Source of the DNA: Coprococcus sp.
GTDB taxonomy: Bacteria > Bacillota > Clostridia > Lachnospirales > Lachnospiraceae
Direction: 5' to 3'
Assembly (NCBI GenBank): GCA_017935345.1
Contig: JAGBHU010000050.1
Location: forward strand, 124,001 to 188,000
Length of the DNA: 64,000 bases
Under the pieces are notes generated by a model. It did no database searches and was not told the origin of the DNA. It saw only the letters and a list, made by a program, of their open reading frames with translations. A program made the translations under genes and the position numbers. Of this stretch, positions 26,112 through 34,677 are shown one piece after another (the stretch's first letter is position 1; the number at the start of each line of letters is the position of its first letter).

Positions 26112-27239
26112 TTGAAAAAAATAAATTATGTAATAAAAAGTTTTTTGATAGACAAAAGAGAAAATTTTAGAATTTTCTTATTTGCAATTATGTTGTCTTT
26201 TGTTGGTTTGTTTTTTATCTGTAATATAAAACTGATAAAAAGTCATATCGGCTTACTTGATAATTTATCAGGTGCTTACTTTATTACAGTAGAAAATAGT
26301 GATTATACATATACAGATGTTAGACAGATTACTCAGAAGTTTGGAAAATTACATTTTGTTACTCATATAGGTATGGATGTAAATGGGGATTATTGTGAGG
26401 GATATATATATGATGAATTTATAATCAACCATATATCTTATAATTTTGAGCGCGGAAAATCAATTAGCAACGAAAATGAGGTAATTATATCTCAGTCGCT
26501 TGGTGAAAGATATGATATAGGAGATACGATTACTCTGGGAAGTTATGATAAAGATGGGGAATATGTAGAAAAAAATAAAGTGATATGTGGTGTTCTTGAT
26601 AGCGATATCATTTATTATCCAACAGGAACAGGAGATGTAGCATATGATTTTCTTGTTGTTGATTTAACTGATGAATTGTATAGCAGAGATGCGATTATAA
26701 CCATTGATAAATTGTTTCGTTATGGGGATATGGAGTCTGAGATTTTTATGCTTGAGCCAAATCTTCGATATGAAAAATCTGCATTAGAGGAATTGTTTAT
26801 AGATATAGGAGAGGTGTACGAGGGCAAAGAAATTATAGACAGAAATGCAGAATATCTTATGTATGAAAAAAATCAAAAAAAGGTATTTGCTATTTCAGGA
26901 CTTGTAGTTGGTTTATCTGTTTTCCTAGGCGGTATCTACATATCTGTTATTAGAAGGAGAAGAGAGTTCGGAATAATGTTACTGTCGGGTGCTAACTATG
27001 TAAGTACTTTGTTATTGTTAAGGCTTAATGGATTATTATCAGTAATAATGGGAGCATTCGTTGGAGAAGCAATTACAATTTGTTTGATAAATAGAAAAGT
27101 TTTGGAAGGAGAAATAAATATTGTAGTGGTTCTAGTTGTATTTGCCATAATGATATTGCTATATATCATTTGTACATTAATTATTGGTGCATGTTGGAAA
27201 CGGGAAGAAATTGTAGATTTAATTACAAAGGATATATAA
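26112..27239 (+). CDS. ABC transporter permease, FtsX/MacB-like (second)
   Basis: 375 residues. The likely start is TTG 26112, 6 bases after GGTGGAG; TTG 26097 is less well placed. Same topology as the preceding gene: one N-terminal helix, an extracytoplasmic domain of about 230 residues with a short MacB-like core (VIISQSLGERYDIGD), then three helices. The motif RRRREFGIMLLSGA after the second helix is typical of the FtsX family cytoplasmic loop. Forms a heterodimeric transporter with 25053-26081 (inference). Confidence 0.78.
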   Translation: MKKINYVIKSFLIDKRENFRIFLFAIMLSFVGLFFICNIKLIKSHIGLLDNLSGAYFITVENSDYTYTDVRQITQKFGKLHFVTHIGMDVNGDYCEGYIYDEFIINHISYNFERGKSISNENEVIISQSLGERYDIGDTITLGSYDKDGEYVEKNKVICGVLDSDIIYYPTGTGDVAYDFLVVDLTDELYSRDAIITIDKLFRYGDMESEIFMLEPNLRYEKSALEELFIDIGEVYEGKEIIDRNAEYLMYEKNQKKVFAISGLVVGLSVFLGGIYISVIRRRREFGIMLLSGANYVSTLLLLRLNGLLSVIMGAFVGEAITICLINRKVLEGEINIVVVLVVFAIMILLYIICTLIIGACWKREEIVDLITKDI

Positions 27240-27298
27240 GGGGATAAGAAATACCTTACCGCTATAACTAAAATATTTATGTAGAATTGGAGAGAATT

Positions 27299-27982
27299 AT
27301 GATAATTGAACTTAGAGGAGTTAAAAAGGAATATAATGATGGAAAAAATAAGAAAATATCTCCTTTAAATGATATAAATTTTTGTGTAGACAAGGGAGAT
27401 TTTGTTGCCATTACAGGACCATCAGGTATTGGTAAAACCACACTGCTTAATATAATTGGCTGTATAGATACAGTCACGTCAGGACAATATTTTTTAAATG
27501 GTAAAAGTATTGAAAATTATACAGAAAAGAAAAAGGCATTCGTGAGGAATAAGTATTTTGGTTATGTTTTGCAGTCAGATGGATTAATACCATATAGAAA
27601 TGTATATGACAATGTATCTGTTCCACTTATGTTTAATAAGGATGTAAAGAGAAGAGAGTATAAAGAGAAAATTGAAAAAGCACTGACAGCTGTTAACATG
27701 GAGAATTATATTCATAGGAATGTTAATGAATTATCGGGTGGGGAGAAACAACGGATTTCAATAGCAAGAGCTATGGTAAATGACCCTGATATTATATTAG
27801 CCGATGAACCTACAGGTTCATTGGATGTTGATAATAAAGAGATGATTGTGGAGAACTTATTTAATTTAAGAAAAAACGGGAAAACAGTTATAATTGTTAC
27901 ACATGACCTGGATATTGCTGCTAGATTTGATTTACAGTATACGTTTGTACCAGGTGGTATATTAAAACGTAAGGAGAATTAA
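27299..27982 (+). CDS. ABC transporter ATP-binding protein, LolD/MacB type
   Basis: 227 residues, ATG 27299 after GGAGAG. Walker A GPSGIGKTT, Q-loop in YVLQSDGL, signature LSGGEKQR, Walker B IILADEPTGSLD and the H-loop THD are all present. It belongs to the MacB/LolD/BceA group that powers FtsX-type permeases, consistent with the two permeases upstream. Such systems export peptides or lipoproteins, or act in antimicrobial-peptide resistance by mechanotransmission; the substrate cannot be told here. Confidence 0.93.
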   Translation: MIIELRGVKKEYNDGKNKKISPLNDINFCVDKGDFVAITGPSGIGKTTLLNIIGCIDTVTSGQYFLNGKSIENYTEKKKAFVRNKYFGYVLQSDGLIPYRNVYDNVSVPLMFNKDVKRREYKEKIEKALTAVNMENYIHRNVNELSGGEKQRISIARAMVNDPDIILADEPTGSLDVDNKEMIVENLFNLRKNGKTVIIVTHDLDIAARFDLQYTFVPGGILKRKEN

Positions 27983-27985
27983 AAG

Positions 27986-28468
27986 ATGCGGCTGGCACAT
28001 GAGGAAAATGAACAGACCCTTGAGGAATTTAATAATATAGAAGCTCTTAGAGTTAAAACAGATAGTTTAAAAATAGATATCGAGCTTGAGGAAAAAGAGA
28101 TAGATAATTTGAAGCTGAAATATGACAGACTTGATTATAATTTGAAAAAGACATGTGTGTTTATTGTTATATCAGCGGTACTGCTGGCTTGGATACTTTC
28201 AAATCCGGCTAGCTTTGTAATGAATATGATTTCCTACACATATCTTGCGATTATCATATTTGGTGGTATTGTTTCTTTTGTGGGATATACGATACGCTGT
28301 GTAATGAAATATCTGCCGATGTATATAAATTGCAAAAAGGAGGAAAAGGGAACCTCAAAGGATGCAATGAACTATGTATATCAGATAAAATTACATGAGA
28401 GAAAGAAAAGGGATTTTGTAAAGGAACTGGAAGAAGCTCAGACAGAGCTAAACACATATTTGAAATAG
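27986..28468 (+). CDS. Small coiled-coil membrane protein
   Basis: 160 residues, 3 bases after the ATPase gene, GGAGA site upstream. An N-terminal coiled coil (about 5-50) precedes two membrane helices (about 53-72 and 82-105), and a second charged helix forms the C-terminus. No known family recognised. Tight coupling suggests it serves the ABC transporter. Confidence 0.6.
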   Translation: MRLAHEENEQTLEEFNNIEALRVKTDSLKIDIELEEKEIDNLKLKYDRLDYNLKKTCVFIVISAVLLAWILSNPASFVMNMISYTYLAIIIFGGIVSFVGYTIRCVMKYLPMYINCKKEEKGTSKDAMNYVYQIKLHERKKRDFVKELEEAQTELNTYLK

Positions 28469-28494
28469 ACAAAAAATAAAACGCATAGTATAAT
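28466..28494 (+). promoter_or_regulatory. Promoter of the PPQG-repeat gene
   Basis: TAGACA (28466-28471), 17-base spacer, TATAAT (28489-28494). The -35 box overlaps the stop codon of the previous gene. Confidence 0.55.
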
Positions 28495-28577
28495 TACGGT
28501 AATGCAATCAATGTGCGTTGTGCAAAGGCATTTTTATTGACCTTTTGCATAGTATCAGTAAAGGATAGGGGATATAT

Positions 28578-29372
28578 ATGGCAAATTTTTTTCAGAATGC
28601 ATTTGAAAAGACAAAGAATTTTGCAAATCAGGCTGTAGACGGAACAAAGAATGCAGCCCAGAAGTCAAAATTGAAATCACGTATCAATCAGGAAAACAGT
28701 AATATTGAAAGACAGTTTACAGAGATAGGAAGATATTATTACAATATAAATAAGGAACAGCCTGCACCTGAGGTTGCACAGTTTTTTGAGAACATCAATA
28801 GTTCTTTAAATAATATAGCAGCATGTAATCAGGAAATACAGAATATAGAAGCGCAGGAAGCATTGACAAAGCAGCAGAATGCGCATCCCGGTTATACAGG
28901 ATATCCACAGCAGCAGATACCGCCACAGGGTATGATGCCACCACAGGGTATGATGCCGCCACAGGGACAAATGCCGCCACAGGGACAGATGCCGCCACAG
29001 GGTATGATGCCACCACAGGGACAAATGCCGCCACAAGGTATGATGCCACCACAGGGACAAATGCCACCGCAGGGACAGATGCCGCCACAGGGACAAATGC
29101 CGCCACAAGGTATGATGCCGCCACAGGGACAGATGCCGCCACAAGGTATGATGCCACCACAGGGACAGATGCCATCACAGGGTATGGCTCAGCCACCACA
29201 AAATAATGATGCAATGTTTGTATCACCTGTTTCTACAGGAGATATGGCTCAGGCAGGTACCTCTGATAGCGGAATGTCAAATCTTTTTGCCACTCCGACA
29301 CCGGATTCAGAGATGGCGGAACAGGAAACAGCACCTTCACCTGCTATGGAGGGCGAGACTCCGGCAGAGTAA
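28578..29372 (+). CDS. Pro/Gln/Met-rich repeat protein
   Basis: 264 residues, ATG after AGGGGATA. The N-terminal ~95 residues are a charged helical region (FFQNAFEKTKNFANQAVDGTK opening) with no signal peptide. Then come 14 hexapeptides of the form PPQG(M/Q)M plus one degenerate PSQGMA unit, then a Thr/Ser/acidic tail. No zinc ribbon or catalytic motif seen. The N-terminus resembles small phage-shock-like or zinc-ribbon-associated cytoplasmic proteins only in composition. The repeat is encoded by near-identical 18-bp DNA units, so unit number may vary between strains. Function unknown. Confidence 0.7.
   Translation: MANFFQNAFEKTKNFANQAVDGTKNAAQKSKLKSRINQENSNIERQFTEIGRYYYNINKEQPAPEVAQFFENINSSLNNIAACNQEIQNIEAQEALTKQQNAHPGYTGYPQQQIPPQGMMPPQGMMPPQGQMPPQGQMPPQGMMPPQGQMPPQGMMPPQGQMPPQGQMPPQGQMPPQGMMPPQGQMPPQGMMPPQGQMPSQGMAQPPQNNDAMFVSPVSTGDMAQAGTSDSGMSNLFATPTPDSEMAEQETAPSPAMEGETPAE
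28920..29189 (+). repeat. 18-bp tandem repeat array, 15 units
   Basis: In-frame units of the type CCACAGGGTATGATGCCG occur 14 times with small changes, then one degenerate copy. Units encode PPQGMM or PPQGQM. Confidence 0.93.
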
Positions 29373-29417
29373 ATTGAAAATAAGACATTTTACAAATTAT
29401 GTAGGAATTTTGATAGG

Positions 29418-29449
29418 AAAAGGATAGCCGTTCATGGTTATCCTTTTTC
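29418..29449. terminator. Terminator after the PPQG-repeat gene
   Basis: AAAAGGATAGCC (29418-29429) pairs with GGTTATCCTTTT (29436-29447; one G-T wobble); loop 6 bases, T-run follows. Confidence 0.85.
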
Positions 29450-29485
29450 ATTTCCAGTGTTTATGATGTTTTAAGAAATATGCTA

Positions 29486-29514
29486 TTGAATGTGGAAATT
29501 TTGCGAGATATACA
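29486..29514 (+). promoter_or_regulatory. Candidate promoter of the Tad operon
   Basis: TTGAAT (29486-29491), 17-base spacer, TATACA (29509-29514). It lies about 110 bases before the first Tad gene. The rest of the 29373-29624 gap shows no gene I can support. Confidence 0.45.
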
Positions 29515-29624
29515 TAATGTATTGTAGGTTTTTTTATAAAGTTTTCTTTATAAATGAGGTATTTACAAGTTGATTGAAAGATGGTAACGTATGCATACAG
29601 CAAAAACAAAGGAGGGTTGTAAAA

Positions 29625-30107
29625 ATATTTATTACATTAGTTGCGTATACCGGAATAGCAGCTGTGTTTGATATAAAAACATGGAGGATTCCCAATATAT
29701 ATGTTATTTGCGGAATGATGGCAGGCATTTTAAAAGCTGTTCTCTTTCAGGGCAAACATGGCTTATGTTATAGTATTATCGGAATGATGCTTCCGGTTGC
29801 GGTATTATTTGTATTATTTCTTCTTAAAGCGATAGGTGGCGGAGATATCAAACTGTTTTCCGCAATAGGCTCTTTTATAGGAGCGGACGTAGGCTTTATT
29901 ATGTTATATTCCTTTATTGCAGGAGGAATATTATCTTTTATTTATCTTATAAGCTCTGTTGTGAAATCGAATACGAATCGTATTAGTAATTCAAAATTGA
30001 TTAGTGCTGGTGAAAACAACATGAATTCACCATTTAAGGGGAAAATACATTTTTCACCTGCAATACTGATTGGAACCATTTGGTATGCAGTATTAAAACA
30101 TATGTAA
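29625..30107 (+). CDS. cpaA: Prepilin peptidase, CpaA/TadV type
   Basis: About 160 residues. A24 aspartic prepilin peptidase that processes type IVb prepilins: first Asp in FDIKTWRIPN and second in GGGDIKLFSAIG, with five or six membrane helices. The frame is open from TTG 29574, but that codon has no ribosome binding site. A perfect AAAGGAGGG lies at 29608-29616, and 9 bases after its core comes ATA 29625, giving an N-terminus (FITLVAYTGIAAVFDIKT) of normal CpaA length. No ATG, GTG or TTG lies in frame at the right distance, so an ATA start is proposed. First gene of the Tad operon. Confidence 0.85.
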   Translation: MFITLVAYTGIAAVFDIKTWRIPNIYVICGMMAGILKAVLFQGKHGLCYSIIGMMLPVAVLFVLFLLKAIGGGDIKLFSAIGSFIGADVGFIMLYSFIAGGILSFIYLISSVVKSNTNRISNSKLISAGENNMNSPFKGKIHFSPAILIGTIWYAVLKHM

Positions 30108-30142
30108 ACGGTATGTTTTTAGAAGACAGGAGGTTGATATAA

Positions 30143-31096
30143 ATAAGGCAATACAAAATAGGGATTTATGATAGTGAGCAGGCATATATGATGGGACTGA
30201 TGAATTATATAAATTCCGATATGGATAGTCCTTTGTATGCTGTTGCTTTTACTACAGTAGAAAAGCTTATAGAATACCTAAATACAAAGAACTTAGATAT
30301 CCTTGTTATGCCGGAAGATACCGCTGATAAGATATCAATAATGAAATTTGCAGATATTAAGAGAATATTTTTGACAAGAGATCATGTGGAAAAAGATAAA
30401 AATACAGCAGACTGTAGTTACTTGTTTAAATATGTAAGGGCGGGACTGATATCTGAGACGGCAATATCGATGCTGGGTATAGAAAAAGCAATACAGACGA
30501 ATAGATTATATCGTACATATGCAGTCATTTCTCCTGTAGGAAGGTGTGGTAAAACCAGATTTGCCAAAGCAGTATGTGCTTCTGATGATGTGCGGGGAGG
30601 TTTATATATTGGAATGGAGGCATATAGCAGTGAGAATGCCTGTCAGGATAGAGAAGATATTTCATCAAATATGTTTTATCTGGTTAAGAACAGAGATTCC
30701 GAAATTATAAATTATATAGCGGAAAATATAGTAGTCGAAGAAAATATCCATTGTATACCATCACCGTGTTCATATCTCGATATGAATCATATATGCCTGG
30801 CGGATATAAGCTGGCTGATAGAAAAGCTGGTGGAATGGGGACGATATACCACGATGGTATTTGATATAGGGGCTGCGGTTTTGAGAGATATATCATGTCT
30901 TGAAGCATTTGATTATATCGTTATGCCGGTTTTATCTGATGAAAGTTCACAAAATAAAAGAGAGGCATTTTATGCAATGCTGAAAGCGAATGAACTTTGT
31001 AAGCTTATGGGAAGAATACGTGAGATTCAGCTTCCTGATGCGGATTTTAAAAGCAGTACGATGATAAGAGCAGTCGAAGAGGTGATAGATGACTGA
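30143..31096 (+). CDS. TadZ/CpaE-like pilus assembly ATPase
   Basis: About 317 residues. An atypical receiver-like N-terminal half and a MinD/ParA-like C-terminal half, as in TadZ/CpaE. The P-loop is weak (SPVGRCGKTRFA). Standard reading would start at ATG 30188, but that has no ribosome binding site and cuts off well-formed sequence (KIGIYDSEQAY). AGGAGG at 30128-30133 lies 9 bases before ATA 30143, the earliest in-frame codon after a TAA at 30140. TadZ proteins localise the pilus machine at the cell pole. Overlaps cpaF start. Confidence 0.75.
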   Translation: MRQYKIGIYDSEQAYMMGLMNYINSDMDSPLYAVAFTTVEKLIEYLNTKNLDILVMPEDTADKISIMKFADIKRIFLTRDHVEKDKNTADCSYLFKYVRAGLISETAISMLGIEKAIQTNRLYRTYAVISPVGRCGKTRFAKAVCASDDVRGGLYIGMEAYSSENACQDREDISSNMFYLVKNRDSEIINYIAENIVVEENIHCIPSPCSYLDMNHICLADISWLIEKLVEWGRYTTMVFDIGAAVLRDISCLEAFDYIVMPVLSDESSQNKREAFYAMLKANELCKLMGRIREIQLPDADFKSSTMIRAVEEVIDD

Positions 31097-32334
31097 ATGC
31101 TGAAATAAAAAATCGGATAAAAGAAAGTGTATTACAGGATATGGATATGGCGGGAGAAATAGAGGATGAAAGAGTCAGCCATATTATCAATCAATGTATT
31201 CTGAAATATGCCGGTAAAGAAAAGCTGAGTTTGCAGGATAAAATGGAACTGAAACATGATTTGTTCAATTCTCTAAGGAGATTGGATATTTTGTCGGATT
31301 TGCTTTCGGATGAAGACATAACTGAAATCATGATAAACGGACATGAAAATATTTTTGTTGAAAAAAACGGAAGACTTTTTCGATTTGATCAGAATTTTGA
31401 AAGTGAGGAGCGGTTTAAATCGGTTATACAGAATATTGTTTCAGGCTGTAACAGAGTGGTAAATGAAGCAAATCCTATTGTAGATGCCAGACTTACAGAT
31501 GGCTCACGGGTAAATGTTGTTTTGCCGCCTGTGTCACTGGACGGTCCCGTAATGACAATACGAAAATTTCCCAAAGAAGCAATGACGATGGAGCAGCTTA
31601 TTTATTTGGGAGCGGTGTCAACAGAGGTGGCTGCATTTTTAAGGCAATTAGTAATTGCGGGATATAACATATTTATTTCCGGTGGTACAGGGGCAGGCAA
31701 AACCACCTTTTTAAATGCTCTTTCCGGCTATATTCCAAAGGATGAGAGAATCATTACCATTGAAGATTCTGCGGAGCTTATGATAGAAGGGGTGGAAAAT
31801 CTGGTAAGGCTTGAAGTCAGAAATGCAAATGTAGAAGGAGAAAACGCCGTAACGATTCGTGATTTGATTAAATCCAGTCTGAGGATGAGACCGGACAGAA
31901 TCATTGTCGGAGAGGTAAGAGATGCGGCTGCCATAGATATGCTTGCAGCCATGAATACAGGTCATGATGGAAGTCTCTCAACAGGCCATGCAAATTCATC
32001 AAAGGATATGGTCAGCAGACTTGAGACGATGGTGCTTATGGGCGCTGCTATGCCTGTAGAAGCTATCAGACAGCAAATAGCATCAGCAGTAGACGTGATT
32101 ATTCATTTGGGCAGACTGCGGGATAAAAGTCGTAAAGTATTGGAGATTAGTGAGGTGGTAGGTATGTATCAAGGAGAAATACAGTTGAACAAACTGTATG
32201 AATATGTAGAAACGGACATGAACAAGGGGCAGATTAGAGGAAATCTTCGTAAAATAAACGACTTACATAATATTACGAAGCTATGTTCAGCAGGATTTTT
32301 GAATGTAATCAGGGGGACATCATTTGAAGACTGA
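31093..32334 (+). CDS. cpaF: Pilus assembly secretion ATPase CpaF/TadA
   Basis: Hexameric ATPase that drives Tad pilus extension (and retraction in some species). Walker A GGTGAGKTT at about 197-205, Walker B and the RPDRIIVGEVRDAAAIDML motif, and the GHANS His box are present. ATG 31141 gives 397 residues but lacks a well-spaced ribosome binding site. GAGGTGAT at 31078-31085 is ideal for CTG 31093, which overlaps the cpaE stop as CTGA and adds 16 residues of family-like N-terminal helix. I therefore place the start at CTG 31093 (413 residues), with moderate certainty. Confidence 0.93.
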   Translation: MNAEIKNRIKESVLQDMDMAGEIEDERVSHIINQCILKYAGKEKLSLQDKMELKHDLFNSLRRLDILSDLLSDEDITEIMINGHENIFVEKNGRLFRFDQNFESEERFKSVIQNIVSGCNRVVNEANPIVDARLTDGSRVNVVLPPVSLDGPVMTIRKFPKEAMTMEQLIYLGAVSTEVAAFLRQLVIAGYNIFISGGTGAGKTTFLNALSGYIPKDERIITIEDSAELMIEGVENLVRLEVRNANVEGENAVTIRDLIKSSLRMRPDRIIVGEVRDAAAIDMLAAMNTGHDGSLSTGHANSSKDMVSRLETMVLMGAAMPVEAIRQQIASAVDVIIHLGRLRDKSRKVLEISEVVGMYQGEIQLNKLYEYVETDMNKGQIRGNLRKINDLHNITKLCSAGFLNVIRGTSFED

Positions 32335-33067
32335 TTATCGAAAATATAAGATGAAGAAAAAAGAGATAATTGCATGCATTACAGTTTGTTCCGTAATAGT
32401 TAGCCTGATAAGTATTTTATTTTACAATTCGCTTTTTCCATGTGTTTTTCTGTATCCATGTGAGATATTTTTTATAAAGCTTCATGCCGGTTATCTGAGA
32501 CAAAAGAGACAAAGAAAACTACGGCTTGAGTTTAAGGAAATGATAGAAGCGCTGGCTGCCAATATGAGCGCCGGTTATTCGTTGGAAACAGCATTTCATT
32601 ATGTCTATGAAGAAATGTCCGGTATTTATAAGGGCGAAAGTGATATAGAAAAGGAGTTACTTATCATAAAAAAGGGAATACAGTTAAATAACAGTATTGA
32701 ACTTTTACTTGAGGATTTTGGCTTGCGTTCAGGGGTTTCTGATATAAAAGAATTTGCTGAGGTAATTGCAGTTGCAAAAAAGACAGGGGGGAATATTGTA
32801 AAGATAATCAAGAAAACCTCTGAAAATATAAGGAGAAAACAGGAGGTGGAAAGTGAAATCGCTACAATGGTGGCAGCGAAAAAGATGGAGCAACGTATTA
32901 TGAGTATGATGCCGTGCTGTATCGTTCTTTATATGCGGATTGCTAATAAGGGATATATGAACACATTGTATGGAAATGCAGCAGGGATATTTATAATGAC
33001 AACATGTCTTTTGGTGATGATTGGTGCGATATGTTGGGGGAGACGGATTGTGGACATTGAGGTTTAA
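32324..33067 (+). CDS. tadB: TadB-like pilus platform protein
   Basis: 247 residues. TTG 32324 start, 6 bases after AGGGGGA, inside the end of cpaF. Two N-terminal membrane helices, a T2SSF cytoplasmic domain (EMIEALAANMSAGYSLETAF...) and a C-terminal membrane region with two helices. Shorter than proteobacterial TadB, as usual in Clostridia. With TadC it forms the inner-membrane platform for the pilus. Confidence 0.82.
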   Translation: MKTDYRKYKMKKKEIIACITVCSVIVSLISILFYNSLFPCVFLYPCEIFFIKLHAGYLRQKRQRKLRLEFKEMIEALAANMSAGYSLETAFHYVYEEMSGIYKGESDIEKELLIIKKGIQLNNSIELLLEDFGLRSGVSDIKEFAEVIAVAKKTGGNIVKIIKKTSENIRRKQEVESEIATMVAAKKMEQRIMSMMPCCIVLYMRIANKGYMNTLYGNAAGIFIMTTCLLVMIGAICWGRRIVDIEV

Positions 33068-34433
33068 AGGATTGAAAAGAAATAGGGATATATTGATATG
33101 GGTATCTGAGAAAATTTACAATTTCATATTAAGATTCACAGATATGTCAGAGCTGCAAAAATGCTTTAGAAGTTTGAATGTGGTGTCGGAGAAGGAGCTT
33201 GAACGCAAATGCAGATTATATTTTTTAACAGTAATCAAGAAAGTGTTATTAATCTTTATGATTACGATTGCGGCTGTAGGAATATTTGCGGTACTGAAGC
33301 ACAGAAAAAATCAGGAAATAGTGATTGACAGAGGCAGTTATGATACCGATATTGAAGAGCTGGAGCTTCAGACAAATATTGATGATAAGGAGTACAGCTT
33401 TATTGTTGATGTACTGCCTGTAGAATATGAGCCTGCGGATATGGGGGAAGTATTTGACAAGGGTTTTGAATATATAGAAAATGTATATCTTGGTAAAAAT
33501 ACTTCCAAGGATAATATCGTAACTGATTTGAACCTTATCTCGTATATAGATGAATTGGGACTTACGGTTAAATGGACATCATATCGTTATGAGATAATAA
33601 ATAATGCAGGAAGGATAACCGAAGAGATTTTGGGGAAACCGGTTCATGTAGAACTTGTGGCAGAACTTTCTTACAAGGATTACAGCAAAAAGAAAAACTA
33701 TACACTTACAGTAATGGGAAGACCTGTTTCGCATGCAGAGAGGGTCATAAATGGAATAAAAAGCTATATAAATAAGCTTCAATTGGCAAACATAAATGAA
33801 CGCCAAATCAAGCTGCCGTCTGAAATAGATGGATACCAGATAATTGGTGTAAGAAAGGATAATGTAACCATTTCTATTTTATTACTCGGAACAGTGCTTG
33901 CCGCACTGATAATAACAAAAAGCTTTTCTGATTTAAAAGAGGGGAATCGGCAAAGGAATAAAATCCTTCTACAGAGATATCCTGAATTTGTCGATAAACT
34001 TTCACTTTATATGGGAGCCGGACTGTCTGTTCGTGGAGCATTATATAAAATAGCAAATACTTCAAATAGAAATTCTGAAAGCAGTAAAACCGTTCGGAAT
34101 CAATATTCAAATATATTAGAGGATGAAATCAAGTACACGCTGAATGAAATATCATCAGGCATCTCTGAAGGACAGGCATATATCAATCTTGGTCATAGAT
34201 TAAAGCTTTCTGTTTATCTGAAATTGACTTCATTATTATCACAAAATGTAAAAAAAGGAACAAAAGATGTGCTGCAAATGTTAGCTGAGGAAGAGGAAAG
34301 TTCTCTTTTGTTAAAACGTGAGCTGGCAAAGAAGAAGGGTGAAGAGGCAGGAACAAAGCTACTATTTCCAATGATGCTTTTATTGGGAACGGTGTTGGTT
34401 ATTGTGATGCTTCCTGCACTTATGAATTTTTAA
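33048..34433 (+). CDS. tadC: TadC-like platform protein with extracytoplasmic insertion
   Basis: 461 residues. Start TTG 33048, 5 bases after GGGGGAG and overlapping tadB. Helices at about 65-90, 260-285 and the C-terminus. The T2SSF domain (about 305-435; FVDKLSLYMGAGLSVRGALYKIA) matches TadC. Between the first two helices lies an extracytoplasmic region of about 170 residues containing a repeated Ig-like or SLH-unrelated beta pattern (VKWTSYRYEIINNAGRI), which is not part of ordinary TadC. Role of the insertion unknown; it could contact pilins or the wall. Confidence 0.78.
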   Translation: MWTLRFKGLKRNRDILIWVSEKIYNFILRFTDMSELQKCFRSLNVVSEKELERKCRLYFLTVIKKVLLIFMITIAAVGIFAVLKHRKNQEIVIDRGSYDTDIEELELQTNIDDKEYSFIVDVLPVEYEPADMGEVFDKGFEYIENVYLGKNTSKDNIVTDLNLISYIDELGLTVKWTSYRYEIINNAGRITEEILGKPVHVELVAELSYKDYSKKKNYTLTVMGRPVSHAERVINGIKSYINKLQLANINERQIKLPSEIDGYQIIGVRKDNVTISILLLGTVLAALIITKSFSDLKEGNRQRNKILLQRYPEFVDKLSLYMGAGLSVRGALYKIANTSNRNSESSKTVRNQYSNILEDEIKYTLNEISSGISEGQAYINLGHRLKLSVYLKLTSLLSQNVKKGTKDVLQMLAEEEESSLLLKRELAKKKGEEAGTKLLFPMMLLLGTVLVIVMLPALMNF

Positions 34434-34453
34434 CAGACAAGGAGAGATGTATT

Positions 34454-34624
34454 ATGAAAAAAGTAAATGAATTTTTAAAGGATGATGCAGGAATGGGTGT
34501 TGTCGAGATATTGCTTATCATCGTGGTATTGATTGCCATGGTTATTATTTTTCAGGAGCAGATAACAGATTTGGTAAATCATATATGGCGCTCAATAGGG
34601 AAGAGTGCAAAAAAGATATATTAG
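34454..34624 (+). CDS. Flp1-like type IVb pilin
   Basis: 56 residues, ATG 34454 after AAGGAGAGA, too short for most gene callers. MKKVNEFLKDDAGMGVVEILLIIVVLIAMVIIF-type start: Gly then Met-Gly-Val-Val-Glu and a hydrophobic stretch. The Glu after the cleavage site and the long helix match type IVb (Flp1-like) pilins processed by CpaA. A short C-terminal tail (about residues 38-56) follows. Presumed main pilus subunit of this locus. Confidence 0.88.
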   Translation: MKKVNEFLKDDAGMGVVEILLIIVVLIAMVIIFQEQITDLVNHIWRSIGKSAKKIY

Positions 34625-34677
34625 ACGTCTATAGAAAGTTATTTGTAAAAAACACAGAATTGATTGGGGGCATTTGT

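Noticed and set aside
28920-29189. CRISPR-like array
   Set aside because: Units are contiguous, without spacers, and are translated in frame.
28795-29226. Long minus-strand frames with repetitive protein opposite the PPQG repeat
   Set aside because: Antisense shadows of an in-frame 18-bp repeat; the plus frame has a ribosome binding site and promoter.
29591-29671. Small plus-strand frame (ATG 29591) overlapping the start of cpaA
   Set aside because: About 26 residues, no ribosome binding site before its ATG; the strong site at 29608 lies within it and serves cpaA.
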